The translations under genes were made by a program, and so were the position numbers. The notes under the pieces were generated by a model. The model had not been told where the DNA came from and did no database searches. It worked only from the letters and a program-made list of their open reading frames with translations. A stretch of 64,000 nucleotides of DNA, from positions 25,391,746-25,455,745 of the forward strand of contig OX940872.1 of NCBI GenBank assembly GCA_954871525.1, read 5' to 3'. This DNA comes from Parietaria judaica (taxonomy: Eukaryota > Streptophyta > Magnoliopsida > Rosales > Urticaceae). The first letter of the stretch is position 1. The number at the start of each line of letters is the position of its first letter. Shown here piece by piece: positions 1 to 11,103 of this stretch.

Positions 1-175
1 AACATCGTGTTCGACAAGCACAGAGAACGAAAAGAACGAAAAAGGACACAATCGGCAAGTAAATAATGCGCAAAAGGTAAGTAAATATTCGAAAAGAAAG
101 GTTGAAATAATTAAAATTAAAGGCTTAAAATAAATGAAGATTGGACGAGTTCTTGGTTATTTGTTGTCTTTCCGA

Positions 176-402
176 TCCGCATCATTCTCGCAACAAGGTT
201 GGATTGGCTGCGTAGGAGAGGGCCAGTCTTGCGGAGTGCTGCACTGGTGATGTGATGCACTCATTTGCGACCACAAGTTAATGGAAAGTGCATAGACGGT
301 GGATGCTAAAGACTCGGCGAACCCTGTTTGATAAAGGTAAAGTATTGTTGTCGTGGCCTTCTGTGCGAAAGCTTTTCCGGTGGCATTTGTACAAACCTGT
401 GA
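176..402 (+). pseudogene. Broken 3' part of a double-knottin gene
   Basis: This is a diverged copy of the second half of gene C (22720-23118). Homology starts near the end of the spacer and runs through both cysteine blocks to the equivalent stop at 400-402. Three lesions are visible against gene C. The codon for the third cysteine (first Cys of the first CC pair) is TGA at 248-250. A 1-nt deletion lies between 270 and 290. A TCA serine codon has become TAA at 307-309. The signal peptide and most of the spacer are missing; upstream sequence is unrelated. Homology to the gene C 3' flank resumes near 725-890, so about 0.3 kb was inserted just after the stop. The gene is dead; the identity of the relic is secure. 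Confidence 0.85.
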
Positions 403-410
403 TTTCAAAA

Positions 411-2087
411 TATAATAAATCCGAGTTGTCGTGGCCTCCTATTTCTCAGCCCCTAACCTCTAAACTTAATCCATGATCACACACGATCATTTATTTTCCA
501 TCACTTCAACTAATCTAACAAACTTTCCTACATGCTAGGAATTATAACGTTAACAACTAATACACTAAGTCATTACCCATATTTCCTATTCTTATGCATG
601 ACTCATTCCTGCACACCCTCACATGCATACGTACACAAAAATCTTACTGTTGCACACCCGACAGTTATAATAAACGTAATTAATTAACTAAATTTAGATT
701 ATAATTTCAACAGTTTTTAGGGTTTATAGATAAGGATAGATATGTCATATGTAATGTGTAATGTATGTTTGTAAGATATTATAAAACCCAGCTTGATTGC
801 TCGACTTGAATATAATTGTCAAACTACCACTTATTTCAAGGGATTTGTGAAAATTTTGGGGAATATTCTAAAGGGCTATTAGCCGCAAAAACTCCCAAGT
901 TGTTGAAAACTCTGGTGGAATATTCCCAACTAAAAATTTTATAGGCAATATTCCCAAATTCGATATATTTTTTGTGATGCGGATCCCTGGTCCACTAACG
1001 AACAAGTTTGATGTTTTTGGAGCAATCTGAGAGACGTTCATGCAAGGCCCAATTTTGAACGGCTACATCTTTTTACTTAGGGTGTCCGTTTTGGACGAAC
1101 TGCAAATCAATTCGATGTTAAAGATTTTTTACACGTAGACTAAATTTTCCCCACCCACTGCTCATTTTCGAGGCCTTAAAATGATGTTTTACTATGTTTC
1201 GTCCAGTTTCAAGTTTTATGCGTAATTTATGTCGTTTTTCCTCTTTTGTTGTCGTTTTTATTTTCTTGTCGCTTCAGCTAGGGTTTCATTTTGCCTAAGG
1301 TATCTAAACCTTATTTTCGATCTTGTGCGGCAGCTTTAGACATTTGAAAAGAATTTCATATTTTGTCCAATTTTGTGTTCTTGAAGAATTTCGATTTTGA
1401 CGCCCAAATCAGGTATTCAATTCTATTGAATTAACATGTTTCGAAGAGATTTTTATTGTTATTCATGCGCGAATAAGCAACTCGGAATCGATCTCGTTCG
1501 GTGAAGATTCAGTGTGCATCACTTTGCTAGTATTCCCTTTATTGATCATGATAGTCCAACTTGTGCTTACATTCTCTCTTTTTCTTTCTCTCCCAATTTC
1601 ATCCCTTCACTTCGTGTGTTATTTGAAGTTGAACTACACAATAATTAAACACATATAGCTTAACTCAAAATGGCAAAACACCTCTAGACTAAACATCAAA
1701 ATAAATATTTATGAGCTTATATATAAATGAAACCTAACATCTAATAATATGAAATAAAAAAATATATGTATATATATAATAAATAATTATCATGTCCCGG
1801 TTTCGGATATTCCAAGAAAGAAAGAAAAACCCCATATTTTTTTCTATATTCGAGGAAAGGATTACGGGGACCGGGATAGAACGGGGAACATGGATCAAAA
1901 TGTTTACACAAAATTAAACATAAACAAATTCTGATTTTTATTCATGTGCACTAGTCAAGCTAGGCATATATTTTTTAGCGTCAAAGGCTTACAGACATGA
2001 ACACATTACAGATGAAATCTGCCACCATTTTATTCCCATACAAACAAAACAACTTGAAACATACTAACTAATTGAAATTATTATCAA
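411..2087. other. Intergenic; 3'-flank homology to gene C at about 725-890
   Basis: No coding region is supported. Positions 725-890 match the 3' flank of gene C (23215-23350), including a shared stretch near 'ccagcttgattg' and 'tggggaatattctaaa', which ties this to the pseudogene just upstream. The rest is AT-rich. Around 1200-1290 there are several TTGTCGTTT-type motifs also found at 35.8, 42.0 and 55.1 kb. Confidence 0.5.
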
Positions 2088-2498
2088 TCAAAGGGAATCC
2101 TCGGAGTAACATCTGCCGCCCTTCATTATGTCAGTGCACAGAAGCGGATAACAACAATACCTATTCTGCTGCAGACAAAATTCGTTGGCTTTTGAGCATC
2201 CCCTGTCTATGCACTTCCCTTTAAATGTTCCGTTGCAAACGAGCGTCCCACAGCACCAGTGCAGCGCTCCGCAGGGCTGCCCGAGCTCGATGCACCCGAG
2301 GTTCCCCGGTCGACTAGGCCGCGAGAGCGTCATCTCTTTCCCGTCTGGTAACAGGAAATGCCCGTACTGCATGCCGCCGGACGATGACGTCAGCGGCTCG
2401 TCCACCATCATGATGACATTGTGCGATGGCGAAGCCGCTGCAAAGCTCCCGCTCACGATTGCAAGCAGAAACATTGCTGTGCCCATGTTGAGGCTCAT
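2088..2498 (-). CDS. Secreted double-knottin (12-Cys) protein, copy A
   Basis: A 136-residue single-exon protein. Residues 1-22 are a signal peptide (hydrophobic core after two Met-containing turns, Ala-rich end). Residues about 26-60 are the family spacer, with the MVDEPLTSS and YGHF motifs and an LPDGKE motif. Twelve cysteines follow at 69, 76, 82, 83, 88, 96 (knot 1) and 101, 108, 115, 116, 121, 130 (knot 2); spacing is 6-5-0-4-7, then 6-6-0-4-8. Each set fits the inhibitor cystine knot pattern. The usual RRG before the first Cys in relatives is replaced by a Pro-rich stretch, so any basic processing site differs. It points away from gene B and is the only minus-strand member. The role is unknown; knottins include protease inhibitors, antimicrobial and ion-channel-active peptides, and nothing here decides between them. 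Confidence 0.88.
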   Translation of the reverse strand: MSLNMGTAMFLLAIVSGSFAAASPSHNVIMMVDEPLTSSSGGMQYGHFLLPDGKEMTLSRPSRPGNLGCIELGQPCGALHWCCGTLVCNGTFKGKCIDRGCSKANEFCLQQNRYCCYPLLCTDIMKGGRCYSEDSL

Positions 2499-2547
2499 GA
2501 TTGTTGTTTTAGTGTAACTTCAGTGGTGATCGATGAAGTGTTGGAGG

Positions 2548-2579
2548 CTATTTATACTAGCAGAAGGAGGAGCCACGTG
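2548..2579 (-). promoter_or_regulatory. Core promoter of copy A: TATA box and G-box
   Basis: On the minus strand a TATAAATAG box lies at 2556-2548, about 50 nt upstream of the ATG at 2498. A CACGTG G-box lies at 2574-2579 just upstream, joined by a pyrimidine-rich GGCTCCTCCTTCT stretch. The same arrangement precedes gene C, and gene B has it without the G-box. Confidence 0.7.
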
Positions 2580-2594
2580 TCCATTCCATCTCTC

Positions 2595-2890
2595 AAAAAA
2601 TTCCGAACCTCTGTGTAGAGAAAGAAAAGATTATGTTACGGATAAGAATTTGCAGAATTTTCTCGGCCTTTCCCGCTAGCCAAACAGGTCGCAACAGATG
2701 GTGATTTGCGCTTTGGCAGAGCTCACAGATTTTGGCGCAAGGCTTGATAATCCGAAAAATGACAGCAAAGAAACCGAATCCGAAGCTTGAAGAGATAAGA
2801 AGCGAGATGAGTTGTGTGGTTACACTTACAGGGAGTTCCAAATCAGTTTTATTAATTGTTAGAATTAATTAAAATCCGTGTAATATCCTC
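2595..2890 (-). promoter_or_regulatory. Shared distal upstream module, copy A
   Basis: Read on the minus strand, this block matches the regions upstream of gene B (5750-6020) and the orphan at 16740-16925. Shared landmarks in order are an 'aacaattaataaaa' stretch, 'cttatctcttcaagc', 'gcgcaaatcaccatct', 'ttgcgacctgtttggct' and 'cttttctttctctac'. Its conservation far from the TATA box suggests it was duplicated together with the genes. Whether it is regulatory or transcribed was not testable here. Confidence 0.6.
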
Positions 2891-2989
2891 GGATAGTTCT
2901 ACATGTCGTTGGATGCTAGGATGCCGCGGCGCAAAATGACTAAGACTAAGCCGCGGCCTTTAGGGAACCCGCCGCTTCATGGTTATATC

Positions 2990-3290
2990 TAGAGCTATGG
3001 ATCGCGATAAAATCGTGAGAAATCGTGACGATAGCAGCCGCGATTGGTGCCGGTCGTGATGGTTCGCGATAGTTCCCCCTCACACGGAGCGATGACGTGG
3101 CTTAATGTGAGCAGTCGATTACGAATTTCGGATTGCCACCTCTCCCACCGCGATGACCCTGCCAAGTCGCGATCGTTCGCGATTTTCGCGCCTACGTCGC
3201 GAGAAATCGCGACCCCCCCAGAAGCATCGTGACACGTTGCGACCCCGCCTTCCCCATCGCGATTTCCTGCCACGGCGTACATTTTGGCTT
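2990..3290. repeat. TCGCGA-rich block
   Basis: A GC-rich island in AT-rich DNA with many copies of TCGCGA/ATCGCGA. It opens with TAGAGC at 2990, like the hAT MITE at 60315-60589, which has the same TCGCGA-rich interior. No matching right terminus was found, so it may be a partial or rearranged relative. ORFs across it on both strands are compositional. Confidence 0.45.
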
Positions 3291-3318
3291 AGAGATATTT
3301 ATTGATTTTCATAGCACC

Positions 3319-3457
3319 TTCAACTACATATATAAGTGTCGTCGAAAGATGAGCCGCGGCGTAGATTGAAAATTCACTGCAGCTATAATGGCTTCCGACT
3401 ACACATAAGAAGTGTAGTTGAACCTTTTCGACTACACCTTTTAAGTGTCGTTGAATA
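3319..3457. repeat. Three imperfect 28-30 bp palindromes
   Basis: Three units (about 3319-3346, 3387-3416 and 3426-3457) each read roughly TTCRACTACA...AAGTGTCGTYGAA, a near-palindrome. Such spaced short inverted motifs are typical of subterminal regions of CACTA-type DNA transposons, but no terminal CACTA was found. Confidence 0.45.
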
Positions 3458-3459
3458 CA

Positions 3460-4509
3460 CTTTTTGTACAAATGGGAGGTCATCATATTGACTCAATTTT
3501 TATGATTCCACAATATTGCTCATATCGGAAGAAATAAAACAATTCATACAACACATTAGATTGTGAACTAAAAACGCGCATAAAATAATAATCCGCAAGA
3601 AAATTAAAACACGAAAGAAATAAAACCACTATTGAAATTGAAATTGATATAAAGGATTCTTCTTTTTTTGGCTGATATGCAACAATGAAATGACTAGAAG
3701 TAACTGCTACATGAGTATGGCAAAAGAGAGACATACCCAATCTTTCACAAAATATTTATCATCTCCATTCTCCTGTTTCATACTGCCACGCATATTTTAT
3801 TTTTTTATTTGGACCTAATGCCCATGCTGTTGCCCATGTAACTTTAATTCTTATTTTTCAAAAGGTAAATTGCGGCTAAAGTGGCCAAAGTGTTTGCAAC
3901 TGTAACTGCGCGTGGTGAATCTTTTTTTTAGCAGCTGAAGTGGTCAAAGTCTCAAAAGTGTGTCTCCATCCGAATCCGTCTAATTTGTTACTATCGGCAT
4001 TAATTTTGGATGGTGGAGGGTTCTCGGTGAAGAGAAGAAGATGACGTGGCGATGGATGAGAGAAAGAGAAAGAGATATTGAAAGGGACGAGAATGAAAAA
4101 TGGGAAATAATAAACCCTAATAAGGAAACTACATGTAGTTTAAGCCATAAAAAATGACATAAAATCCAAAAACTACAATAAAATACAAAATATTTAAAAA
4201 CGACATAATTAATATGAAAACATTTAAAATTATATTTAGTTTAAAACTGGAACCGGCACCAAAGACCGGGAACCGGGAAGTACTGGTTCCCAGTTTCAAA
4301 CTATATTTCCCTTTTTAAAAACCGTTCCGAGACCAGAACCGTAACCGGGACAAAACCGGGAAACGATTACAAAATTTCCACCCCTATAAATAACGTATTC
4401 CGTTTACGCTTGAGAATTTTCCATTTCGTTTTTATTCGTTATAATTTATTTTCATAACCCGTAATTTTGTAGACTGATCGCCTTATCGGACATTGACATT
4501 AAGACACTA
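3460..4509. other. AT-rich repeat-derived stretch
   Basis: No gene is supported. Around 3866-3990 there is 'aattgcggctaaagtgg', similar to the ends of the foldback element at 62.7-63.7 kb. Around 4245-4395 is a block rich in CCGGGAACCGG-like motifs ending TTTCCACCCCTA, which resembles a hAT-MITE right end, but no left end was identified. Confidence 0.35.
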
Positions 4510-4833
4510 ATGTTTATAATCTCTATAATCCACAAGTACAGTACGAATGAACAATGCTGCAAGCTTCTGAGTGAAACCCTAGGCATAATCTCGAACACAA
4601 AGCATCTCTACGAATGCGATGAAATGGAACGAGTTGTTTTCGAGCTCGAGAACATATTTCTAGAATACTCAGACCAAGCTCTGTACGAGTTCAAACCGAG
4701 CCTCGCGCTCTTTGTAGCCGGTCTCGCTCACATGCGAATGACAATCTCCGAACTGGGCACTCCCCTGCTTGGCCGCACAGCATCCGGTTACTTCTCAGAG
4801 CGACTTCGACATAGTAACGATAAATTAAACTAA
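4510..4833 (+). CDS. Unrecognised 107-aa host-like ORF or exon fragment
   Basis: Codon use and composition here look protein-coding and unlike the AT-rich surroundings. The peptide has an amphipathic, helix-rich character, including a run around ELENIFLEYSDQALYEF and KPSLALFVAGLAHM near residues 45-75. No signal peptide or catalytic motif is visible. I do not recognise the family with confidence. It may be a complete small gene, but a captured or truncated exon is at least as likely: no family promoter lies upstream and the final residues run into low-complexity AT sequence. No introns can be placed. Confidence 0.35.
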   Translation: MFIISIIHKYSTNEQCCKLLSETLGIISNTKHLYECDEMERVVFELENIFLEYSDQALYEFKPSLALFVAGLAHMRMTISELGTPLLGRTASGYFSERLRHSNDKLN

Positions 4834-5480
4834 TAATAACGTTAAATTAAAATAACTAATAACGATAAATTAAACTAATAATAACAAAAAATATAAACTT
4901 AATTAAACTAATAACTAATAAAAACTATAACTAATAATACTAAAATACCTAAACTATATATTAAGCTAGTATTTGAGAGTATTTGTATAATTATAAAGTA
5001 GCTAAACTATAGCCTAATTTCAGAACTTAGAGAGCTTGAGAGAGTTTAAGAGAGTTCGGGATGAAGAGAAGAAGACGTGTGAAAAAAATGGGGGTAGAAT
5101 GATGTATTTATAGGAAAAAATGTGTAGGAATTCGAGTAAGAGGGGGTATTAAAAAGGCTCGACTATTTTTGGGGACCCCGAGGCAATATTACTATTGCCT
5201 TCCAACTGCTCTCTCCGCCTGACGCGTGGCAGGTACTTTTGCCGCAAAATCAGAGAACCCTAACGCACTCCAACGACTCTATCATCGCAGCCGTTGATGG
5301 GATTCATCCAACGGCCCTCGTTCCACGGGAGGGCCTGTTTTTTGTTTTTATCCTAGAACCGGATCAATCCGGATCCGTGTTATGCCGGATCCGGATTTTT
5401 CCGGACGGTTTTTTTTTTTTTTTTTTTTTAAGGGTTCCGGGTATTACCCGCTTACGCAATTTTGAGGTTTACTCATGTAG
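4834..5480. other. AT-rich and poly-T intergenic sequence
   Basis: Contains short degenerate repeats of 'actaataa' (4834-4950), a CCGGATCC-rich stretch at 5355-5405 and a poly-T run near 5407-5430. No coding region seen. Confidence 0.4.
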
Positions 5481-6030
5481 CTGTTTTTTCTAATCTTTTT
5501 GCTTGTCAGCCAACAAATGAAGAATCATTTGTATGATTTCCATTTTAATTATTTAGTTTTATTTGTTTGGTGTTTTTAATTTTCTTACATATTTTTATTT
5601 TACGAGCATTTTAGTTTATAATCTAATGTGTTGCATGAATTGTTTTACTTCTTCTGATTTTGGTTGGTTTTTATACGATAGATCTGGTGATGTTCGAGCA
5701 AGCAAAGAGAGGAAGAATGGATGAACCTCGAGGATATTGCATCGATTTGTAATTATTTCTCACAATTAATAAAATCCATTTGGACTTGCCCTAAAACCAC
5801 ACAACACACCTCTCTTCTTATCTCTTCAAGCTATGCGTAGGATTGAGTTTCTTTATTGTCATTTTTTTTTATTTCAGGCGAGCCTTGAGCAAAAAACATG
5901 TGATTTCCGCGGAGCGCCAATCGCGGTCTATTGCGACCTGTTTGGCTCACGGGAAAGGCCGAGAAAATTCTGCAAATTCTTATCCATAACATTATCTTTT
6001 CTTTCTCTACACACACAGCTTAAAAAAGTT
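5480..6030 (+). promoter_or_regulatory. Shared distal upstream module, copy B
   Basis: About 0.5 kb that is homologous to the orphan block at 16450-16925 and, over its last 280 bp, to the copy A module in the opposite orientation. Landmarks include 'gtttggtgtt', 'aacaattaataaaatcca', 'cttatctcttcaagc' and 'ttgcgacctgtttggctc'. It ends about 45 bp before the gene B TATA box. Confidence 0.6.
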
Positions 6031-6060
6031 TGAGCGGTCTACGTAAAATAGACACGTCGC

Positions 6061-6084
6061 TCCTCCTTCCGCTAGTATAAATAG
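6061..6084 (+). promoter_or_regulatory. Core promoter of copy B
   Basis: TATAAATAG at 6076-6084 preceded by TCCTCCTTCCGCTAG. The start codon at 6165 is about 80 nt downstream. The G-box found in A and C is replaced by CACGTC, just upstream. Confidence 0.7.
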
Positions 6085-6164
6085 CATCCATGCCTATTAA
6101 GAACACAACACTTCTCTCACCATATCACCATTCACCACTGAAGTTATAGTAAGCACGTGCAGTT

Positions 6165-6593
6165 ATGAAGACTGCCAATAACATGGCACCAACGGTGTTG
6201 CTGCTTGTGCTTGCAATTGCGAGCCTTGTAGCGGCTTCGACATCGGAAAATGTTTTCATGGTGGTGGACGAGCCGCTGACACCATCCTCGGGAGGTGATG
6301 ACGTCATGCAGAATGGGCATTTCAAGTTAGCAGATGGAAAAGAGCTGACACTCCCGCGGCGAGGTCAGGGAGAGAAACTTCGGTGCGTCGGAGATGGCCA
6401 GCCGTGTGGGGCGTTTCACTGGTGTTGTGACCCGCTCAGTTGCAGCAGCTACATTAAAGGAAAGTGTTCGAAAGTTGGATGCATACCTTTCGGCGGATTT
6501 TGTTTCGTCGGAGACTTTAGTTGTTGCACTCCCAATACCTGTCGTGGTGGTGGTGCCCGCGGTGAAACTATTATTGGCATTTGTGCACTGTGA
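6165..6593 (+). CDS. Secreted double-knottin (12-Cys) protein, copy B
   Basis: A 142-residue single-exon protein. Residues 1-24 are a signal peptide, with a second possible start at Met7. The spacer (about 27-66) keeps VFMVVDEPLT and GGDDVMQ and ends in PRRG, a possible basic processing site. Cysteines are at 74, 81, 87, 88, 93, 101 and 106, 113, 120, 121, 126, 140. Knot 1 keeps GQPCGAFHWCC. Knot 2 has the longest last loop of the family, 13 residues and Gly-rich. An AATAAA lies at 6658-6663, 65 nt after the stop. The secreted location is inferred from the signal peptide; molecular target unknown. Confidence 0.9.
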   Translation: MKTANNMAPTVLLLVLAIASLVAASTSENVFMVVDEPLTPSSGGDDVMQNGHFKLADGKELTLPRRGQGEKLRCVGDGQPCGAFHWCCDPLSCSSYIKGKCSKVGCIPFGGFCFVGDFSCCTPNTCRGGGARGETIIGICAL

Positions 6594-6814
6594 TGATAAA
6601 AAATGGTGCATCCTTTAATTTGCGAATGTCTTAAGTAGTTGTGTTGTTCGTATGTGTAATAAAATGGATTTGTTGGTTACAAATTGAGATCGCTACACCA
6701 AATCACTAAACGAAGAAACGAACAAGAAAAAGATAACACTCTGCACGACAGTGGGGAGAAACTAATCTTCTCCGATTGATATTAAAATAGTCTAATACAA
6801 TTATGCACTAGGGT

Positions 6815-8094
6815 CAGGGCCTGTTCTGACTCGGCTGGGCCCTAGGCGATTTTTTTTTTCGAGGCACCTTATATAAAAATAGTTATCTTTTTTTTAAGCT
6901 TTTAGGTTCCTAGTACAAAAAATAGTAAATGCATTTCATTAAAAAAAATTCTTCATTTTATTTATGCAATAAAAGTGACACATGAACATATTATTTTAGT
7001 TATATGTTAATTCAAAGATGTATCCCAAATTTAAAGTTCTAGATTGTAATAATGACTTTTATTTAGAAAATGATAGTATAGATAACTAATAAAAATGAAA
7101 GTAAGAATAATAAATTTTGTGGTAATTATTATTTTTTAATTATAAAACTTAGGTAGAGGTTATATTAAAAAAATGTGTCGTATCATATTTAAATGTAGAA
7201 GTTATATTAAGAATACATTTATTCTTCTAATTTAATTTTTAAATTAAAAATGTTCTATTTGTTATGTAATTTTGATATCAATTTCTGACTTATTATTAAA
7301 GTACACAGATTGATTTGGTTTCATAATTTAAATATTTATAGGTAGTTATATTATATGTCAGAAAAGAAAAAACGGAAATTACAAGCCATAATGAAAATTA
7401 TACATACATTCGTGCTTAAAATAAATTGACAATAAAAATTACATTGGAAAACAAAACAAAAGTAAAGAGGGAGAGGTAAAAGTAAGCCCAATATTTGTAC
7501 ACCATTTATTATAGTCTTGCTAACTTTTATTTTCTCTTTCTTCGACGCGCTCTCTTCAAAAATATAAACCAGTGCTTCAAAGTCAATTTCCATGGTGTTC
7601 GATTTACATAATGATGTAGGGACAAAGTACCGGAAAGAATGAAACTGCTAAGTTCAACAAGCTACTGTCGACTTTTTTATTGAATAACAAAAACTGATCA
7701 ATGTTTTCTCCTTGTTTCCAATACATAGTCACCATCAGAGAGGAGAGTAGAGAAGGAATAATCCAAAGAAGAAAAAAAATCATGCTAATTGTTGGAAATA
7801 AATCACACAAGTAAAGAGAGTAATAATAATAATAAAAGCTGAAATTAAAGGCTCAAATCAGCCCCAAATCGCCGCCAATCAATGACGCTGAAATTCTGGA
7901 GCTTCCATGCATAGGTCGAGCTCCCATGCATGTACGTCACTTCCCGGCTCGTCGGTCCCACACCTCCATAAACGTGAGCCCTAGCTCCAGTGCGCCATCA
8001 CATAAGCTTCAGGCAGTGGACCAACGGAGATGGGCCCCTAAGAAATTGGGGGCCTAGGCGGCAGCCTCTTTCGCATTGCCTCAGGGCCTGCCTG
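6815..8094. mobile_element. Non-autonomous hAT-like transposon, 8-bp TSD
   Basis: Flanked by a perfect 8-bp direct repeat ACTAGGGT (6807-6814 and 8095-8102). The left end begins CAGGGCCTGTTCTGA. The right end, read inward, begins CAGGCAGGCCCTGAG. Both ends carry 'GGGCCTAGGCG'-like sequence just inside. The 8-bp duplication and CAGG-type termini fit the hAT superfamily. The interior (about 1.28 kb) is AT-rich and shows no recognisable transposase; ORFs at 7351-7593 and 7604-7810 have no family features. Confidence 0.75.
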
Positions 8095-8180
8095 ACTAGG
8101 GTTAAGGAAACTACAATCAATGCTAGGTATTTAAAGGAAAATAAATAAAGTAACTATATGACCTAAAGCTATGTAACCTA

Positions 8181-10966
8181 TATGTTGGACATATGTGTCC
8201 TAAAACAAGATATTTATTCATTTATAAAATATTATGACAAGTCGTTGAATAAAGATGATACTTATTATGATAATCTTATTATAGTTTCTGATAGAGTAAA
8301 ATAGAATGTTTGATCCTTAGTTCATAAAGAATGCAATTATGTTATTATTATCACAACAGAGTCAATGTGAGGAAGAATTAATAATCATAATAAATGAACT
8401 TAAAATGTCTGTGACCTGATTAACTGGGTGGGAACCCATTAATCGTGTAAGGTAATTAATGTGACTAAATGACAATCCTATTCTGGATTATGTGCGTGTC
8501 ACACTCACTAGAAGTGCATTAAGTATGAAGCGTCTTCATACTGGACTGGACCTGACTTAAACTCAAGAAGTTATCATCATATAAGACCGTCACTGATAAC
8601 TTGAAGTTGAGTCACAAAATGATGATCAAATGGATATTAGTTCTAAGTCCTGAGTGATCCTGAGTCTGAGCTATTGGCTTGATTGTTCTTTGATTTAACC
8701 GTTAAAGAGCACAAGATAGTACCGCTGTTCCCAACACTATTATTTTTGGAACATGATCGTCAGTAGTAAGGATAGCTTGATCATAGACATGGGCATCACA
8801 CAGCTCTCTTCAGAGTCATGATGATTCCCTTGGTTGTCAGTGGTGAGAAGTGAGAGGTACCCGTGCGCAAATTATGAATCGAAACCATAAGTGAGTTACT
8901 CATAATATTACTGACTGATTCAAGGAGGAAAATACAATGAGGGGCATTACGGTAAAAACCGCCTGCTCATGTGTGAGTCATCAAGTGAAAGATCAACAGC
9001 CCGAATTTGATTGTATCAATGGACACCCTGCTGTTATAAGGGAATAATATATACCATATCACTAAAGAGTGCCGTCTAGGGTCTATAGTAGAATCACTTC
9101 GAGGTTTGACGAACAACTAGCAGTTCGTTGGAGCTTAAGTGATACGGGTCCAAGGTCCCCAGGATAGCTCCGTAACGGATGATACGAACGTGATTAAAAT
9201 AAATTATGAATAATTTTTAAATCATTTGGCTCGACTTATAAAACTGACAGGTCTGTGGCATACGTCAGATAGTTTTATCGTCAGCGTGGCAAAAGTAGCA
9301 TATTTTGGTACACGGAATTAACTGATAAAAATAAAATTAGAATTTATATTTTATATCAGTACCATGTTGTTGTAAATTAAATTCTAAGCAACTTTGCTTT
9401 TTGAACCAAGTTATTCAGACTTACGGTTTGTGATTTCTGGATTTTCTAAGTTTATGACTCGGTTCAATAAACTATGAAATAAAATCACATGTCACGAATT
9501 TAAATGATGTTGTGGCACCATGACATTTAACGTGTGATATTGAGATCAGGATTTATTGATATGATTTAATTATTTGGATTTAATTATTAATATCTAATTA
9601 ATAATTAATTAATAGTTAATAGATTTATATTAATAAATATATATATATATATAAATGTGTAAAACTCGAATTAGGGTTTGCTTATATTAAACCCTAGCTA
9701 ATTCGAATGATAAGATTCGGATATTCGATATTTGCGGCATAGGTACCCAATGTTATGGTGTTTTAGCAAAAACCGTAAAATCAATTTAATCCATTGGATC
9801 GGTTATGATTTGATATCAACCGTTGGATTGTAATAATTGATTTAAACCCTAATTATAATTCGAAATTGAAAGCTTGGTGACCAAGCTTAGGTATATCGAA
9901 TTTGACTAATTAATTATGTCCGTTAAAACGGTTCTGAGATTTAATCTTTACCGTCGGATTACAAATTAATTAATGTAATATATATATATCTATATATATA
10001 TTTATATATATATATACATTCGAATATATAAAAGGATAGAATTCGAATAGGGTTTTATTAAAACCCTAGGGTAATTGTCTTTATCCCTAATTGATTTGAT
10101 CCATCGGATTGGTTTAAGATTTATTTTGAACCGTTGGATCTATATAATCATATACAAATTCAAATTTTATAATTATATATATATATATAATTCGAATTTA
10201 ATAAAAATGATGATAAGATTAAATATTTTAATCTTATCATGTATTTATTATTTAATTAAATCCCTGATTAATTAAATCCATTGGATTTAGATGAGATTGA
10301 ATCTGGATCATTGGATTGAAATAATTAATTAAATTTAATTAAGAGAATTCGAAAAATAGGAGGGAAAATCTCAAAATCGGTTACAGCTTGAGCCTATAAA
10401 TAGGAGGCTCATTCTACACATTTTTCACACCTTTTCCCAGAGCAAAAACTCGAGCTCTCCCTCTCTCTTTAGGGTCTGCGAGTTTTGTGCTTCTGATCTC
10501 TCTTCTGGTTCGACTTTGGAGATATTTTTCTCCGGTAACTTTAAAAGAACCGTCAGTTAAATTTTGCGACGGAGTCCTGCCGGCGAAGCCCACGCTTCGG
10601 TACGAGGAGTCCAGGAGAATATCCCGGAAGATCACGGGAGTTTCCCTCAGCACCGGCGGAGCCCTGCCCAAGTTCAGAACGCGCAGCCGGAATCGTCAAA
10701 GAGGTACGGCCTTATGCATTGGGTCATTAAATGCAACCATTTACTGCTTCTATTTATTTCCTATTCGACTAGATTATTAATAATGATCATGAAATATTAA
10801 ATTCGAAATATTTATCGGGTCTTAACGAAATGGTTATAACGCGATATCCGTGTCGTCGGTACAGTAGCAAGTTTTCCGCTTTAAAATAATTTTTAAATGT
10901 TACCGGGACGCCTCGGAGGCTATTATCGTGGTAATGAAGTCGAGACTGATACCCCGATTTCCAACA
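8181..10966 (+). mobile_element. Solo LTR, about 2.8 kb (family 1)
   Basis: Starts TGTTGGACATATGTGTCC at 8183 and ends ATTTCCAACA at 10966, so termini are the inverted repeat TGTTGG/CCAACA. The 5-bp repeat ACCTA flanks it (8176-8180 and 10967-10971), with two extra bases at the left edge. No internal retroelement domain is present, so this is a recombined solo LTR. A TATAAATAG at about 10395-10403 on the plus strand, followed by a pyrimidine-rich leader, sets the orientation as plus. The same LTR occurs reversed at 26963-29730. The region 9700-10330 holds a degenerate tandem repeat with CCGTTGGAT/CCATTGGAT motifs. Confidence 0.82.
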
Positions 10967-11103
10967 ACCTAAGCTGAATAGTAGGAAACCAATTTCAAGA
11001 AAAGTGGACGCATGGTTTTTGTCGATCAAATATTGATTGACGCATTATAATGCCCCTACTTTATTAGGTTATTTGTTATTAACCAAGTCTAGATTATCTC
11101 TCA

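Noticed and set aside
4245..4395. Complete hAT MITE with CCGGGAACCGG motifs
   Set aside because: Only a possible right end (TTTCCACCCCTA) is visible; no left terminus or target duplication was found.
6327..6618. Antisense and alternate-frame ORFs over gene B
   Set aside because: They overlap the conserved 12-Cys frame and have no family features.
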